Assembly (NCBI GenBank): GCA_020435965.1
Contig: JAGQYS010000021.1
Location: 1 to 55,904 of the forward strand
DNA length: 55,904 bases
Source of the DNA: Flavobacteriaceae bacterium
Lineage (GTDB): Bacteria; Bacteroidota; Bacteroidia; Flavobacteriales; Flavobacteriaceae
Direction: 5' to 3'
A model generated the notes under the pieces. That model had not been told where the DNA came from, did no database searches, and worked only from the letters and a program-made list of their open reading frames with translations. Positions 55,314 through 55,904 of this stretch are shown here, in pieces. The position numbers were made by a program, and so were the translations under genes. Each line of letters begins with the position of its first letter. Within the stretch, counting starts at the first letter, position 1.

Positions 55314-55627
55314 ACTTTCTCTATAATGCTAATATTGCCAATACAATCTCTACAGGTGGTTAATAATAAGCCCATGCGATCTCTTGGATTTATTTTCCAA
55401 TTTTTATGTGCGATGTCTAATAACCAACCTTCTGGAATTAAACCATCGAAGAAAGGAAACAGGTATTCGGCACTAAACGGTTCTTCTTGTAATGGTAAGG
55501 TTAAACTGACTGCCAATGTGCTTTCATTTTCTAGGTATGCTTTGTCATACTTGAAATGATAACCATTTTCGTCTTCGGTTAATATACCAGCCAAGGTTTT
55601 ATTTACCCAGATTTCTCCTTGTCTCAT
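55310..55627 (-). CDS. HipS-like protein (HipA N-terminal subdomain)
   Basis: 105 residues: MRQGEIWVNKTLAGILTEDE, FKYDKAYLENESTLAVSLTL, EEPFSAEYLFPFFDGLIPEG and WKINPRDRMGLLL match the N-subdomain-1 of HipA (Couple_hipA). In HipBST of E. coli the separate HipS acts as the antitoxin. Placed between the HTH and kinase genes with overlaps on both sides. Confidence 0.87.
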   Translation of the reverse strand: MRQGEIWVNKTLAGILTEDENGYHFKYDKAYLENESTLAVSLTLPLQEEPFSAEYLFPFFDGLIPEGWLLDIAHKNWKINPRDRMGLLLTTCRDCIGNISIIEKV

Positions 55628-55838
55628 CGCTTATAGGTGTTGGTGTTAATGTGTGCCCAAAAAATAATAGAACCTGATTTACTTTATCGGTCATTACATT
55701 TGGTTTTCCCTGTTCGAGTTCGCGTACAAAACGCAAGCCTACACCTGTAAAGTCAGATAACTCAACTTGTGTTAGATTTGCTTTTTTACGTCTATCCCTT
55801 ACAAATTGGGCTATTGTATTTTCTCTATCCCATTCCAT
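55599..55838 (-). CDS. HipB-like HTH antitoxin/repressor
   Basis: 79 residues, Xre-type helix-turn-helix: IAQFVRDRRKKANLTQVELS, GVGLRFVRELEQGKPNVMTD, then VNQVLLFFGHTLTPTP. Overlaps the HipS gene by 29 nt. It likely binds the paired operators just upstream of its own ATG (55838). Confidence 0.87.
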   Translation of the reverse strand: MEWDRENTIAQFVRDRRKKANLTQVELSDFTGVGLRFVRELEQGKPNVMTDKVNQVLLFFGHTLTPTPISDETRRNLGK

Positions 55839-55846
55839 TTTATTAT

Positions 55847-55898
55847 ACCTTTAAGGGTACAATATAGTGATTTATTTTATAATTATACCTTAAAGGGT
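55847..55898 (-). promoter_or_regulatory. Paired operators and promoter of the hip operon
   Basis: Two imperfect palindromes, ACCTTTAAGGGT (55847-55858) and ACCTTAAAGGGT (55887-55898), exactly 40 bp apart (about four helical turns), each preceded by ATTAT. The first is 9 bp before the hipB-like ATG, so the promoter lies between or inside them. Typical of HipB autoregulation by DNA looping or bending. Confidence 0.7.
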
Positions 55899-55904
55899 GT
55901 AAAT

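Noticed and set aside
1..55904. rRNA, tRNA or insertion sequences
   Set aside because: I saw no tRNA-like cloverleaf, rRNA segment, transposase or terminal inverted repeat while reading; a covariance-model scan was not possible here.

Overview
The window is AT-rich DNA from a marine-type Bacteroidetes, most likely Flavobacteriaceae. Evidence: SprB/SprF-type gliding and type IX secretion (T9SS) genes with type B sorting domains, Bacteroidetes promoters (-7 element TAnnTTTG or TAnnTTTA), no clear Shine-Dalgarno sequences, and the protein families themselves. I saw no rRNA, tRNA, CRISPR array or insertion sequence.

Layout. 1-4931 (minus strand): a redox/sulfur island with a sulfide:quinone oxidoreductase-like flavoprotein (cut by the window edge), a Prx6-type peroxiredoxin, a 48-residue membrane protein, thioredoxin, a two-haem lipoprotein and a Crp/Fnr regulator. 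4994-10526: an M14 peptidase, a DUF3124 lipoprotein and two secreted proteins. 10695-24069 (plus): a gliding/T9SS adhesin locus with a 2740-residue SprB-like adhesin and two SprF-like proteins, one carrying six 38-residue coiled-coil repeats. 24077-54101: a 30-kb stress cluster with Hsp20, a beta-CASP nuclease, an ATP-cone endonuclease, four double-UspA proteins, a PAS histidine kinase with a receiver-Crp fusion regulator, DUF302, DnaJ/CbpM, MscS, a P1B-4 ATPase, a phosphatidyltransferase, a frameshifted phosphoesterase, a PNPOx-like flavoprotein, Mla transport genes, an AarF kinase, CBS and HMA proteins, an L,D-transpeptidase and a D-lactate-type dehydrogenase. 54360-55838 (minus): a split HipA toxin-antitoxin module of HipBST type with paired operators.

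The main discovery is two promoter codes read directly from the sequence. Code A: a 14-bp box GYAAC-N4-GTTAC occurs four times in the first 4.3 kb, and each box centre lies exactly 29.5 bp from the first base of a TAnnTTTA element on the minus strand. Code B: a 12-bp FNR-like box, TGAT-N4-ATCA, occurs 14 times between 25 and 54.2 kb, with the same 29.5-bp spacing to a -7-like element in 15 promoters; one box serves two divergent promoters. This is class II activator geometry (about -41). The two Crp-family regulators in the window have different recognition helices, and I infer that the one at 4299 reads code A and the receiver-Crp fusion at 31685 reads code B. Code B ties the stress cluster into one regulon, resembling in content the FNR/ANR or mycobacterial DosR dormancy regulons (Usp, Hsp20, CBS, PNPOx-like and nucleic-acid enzymes).

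Other notable items: one code A promoter leads into about 100 nt with no ORF that ends in a strong terminator (candidate small RNA), and a 22-residue membrane peptide sits behind a code B promoter.
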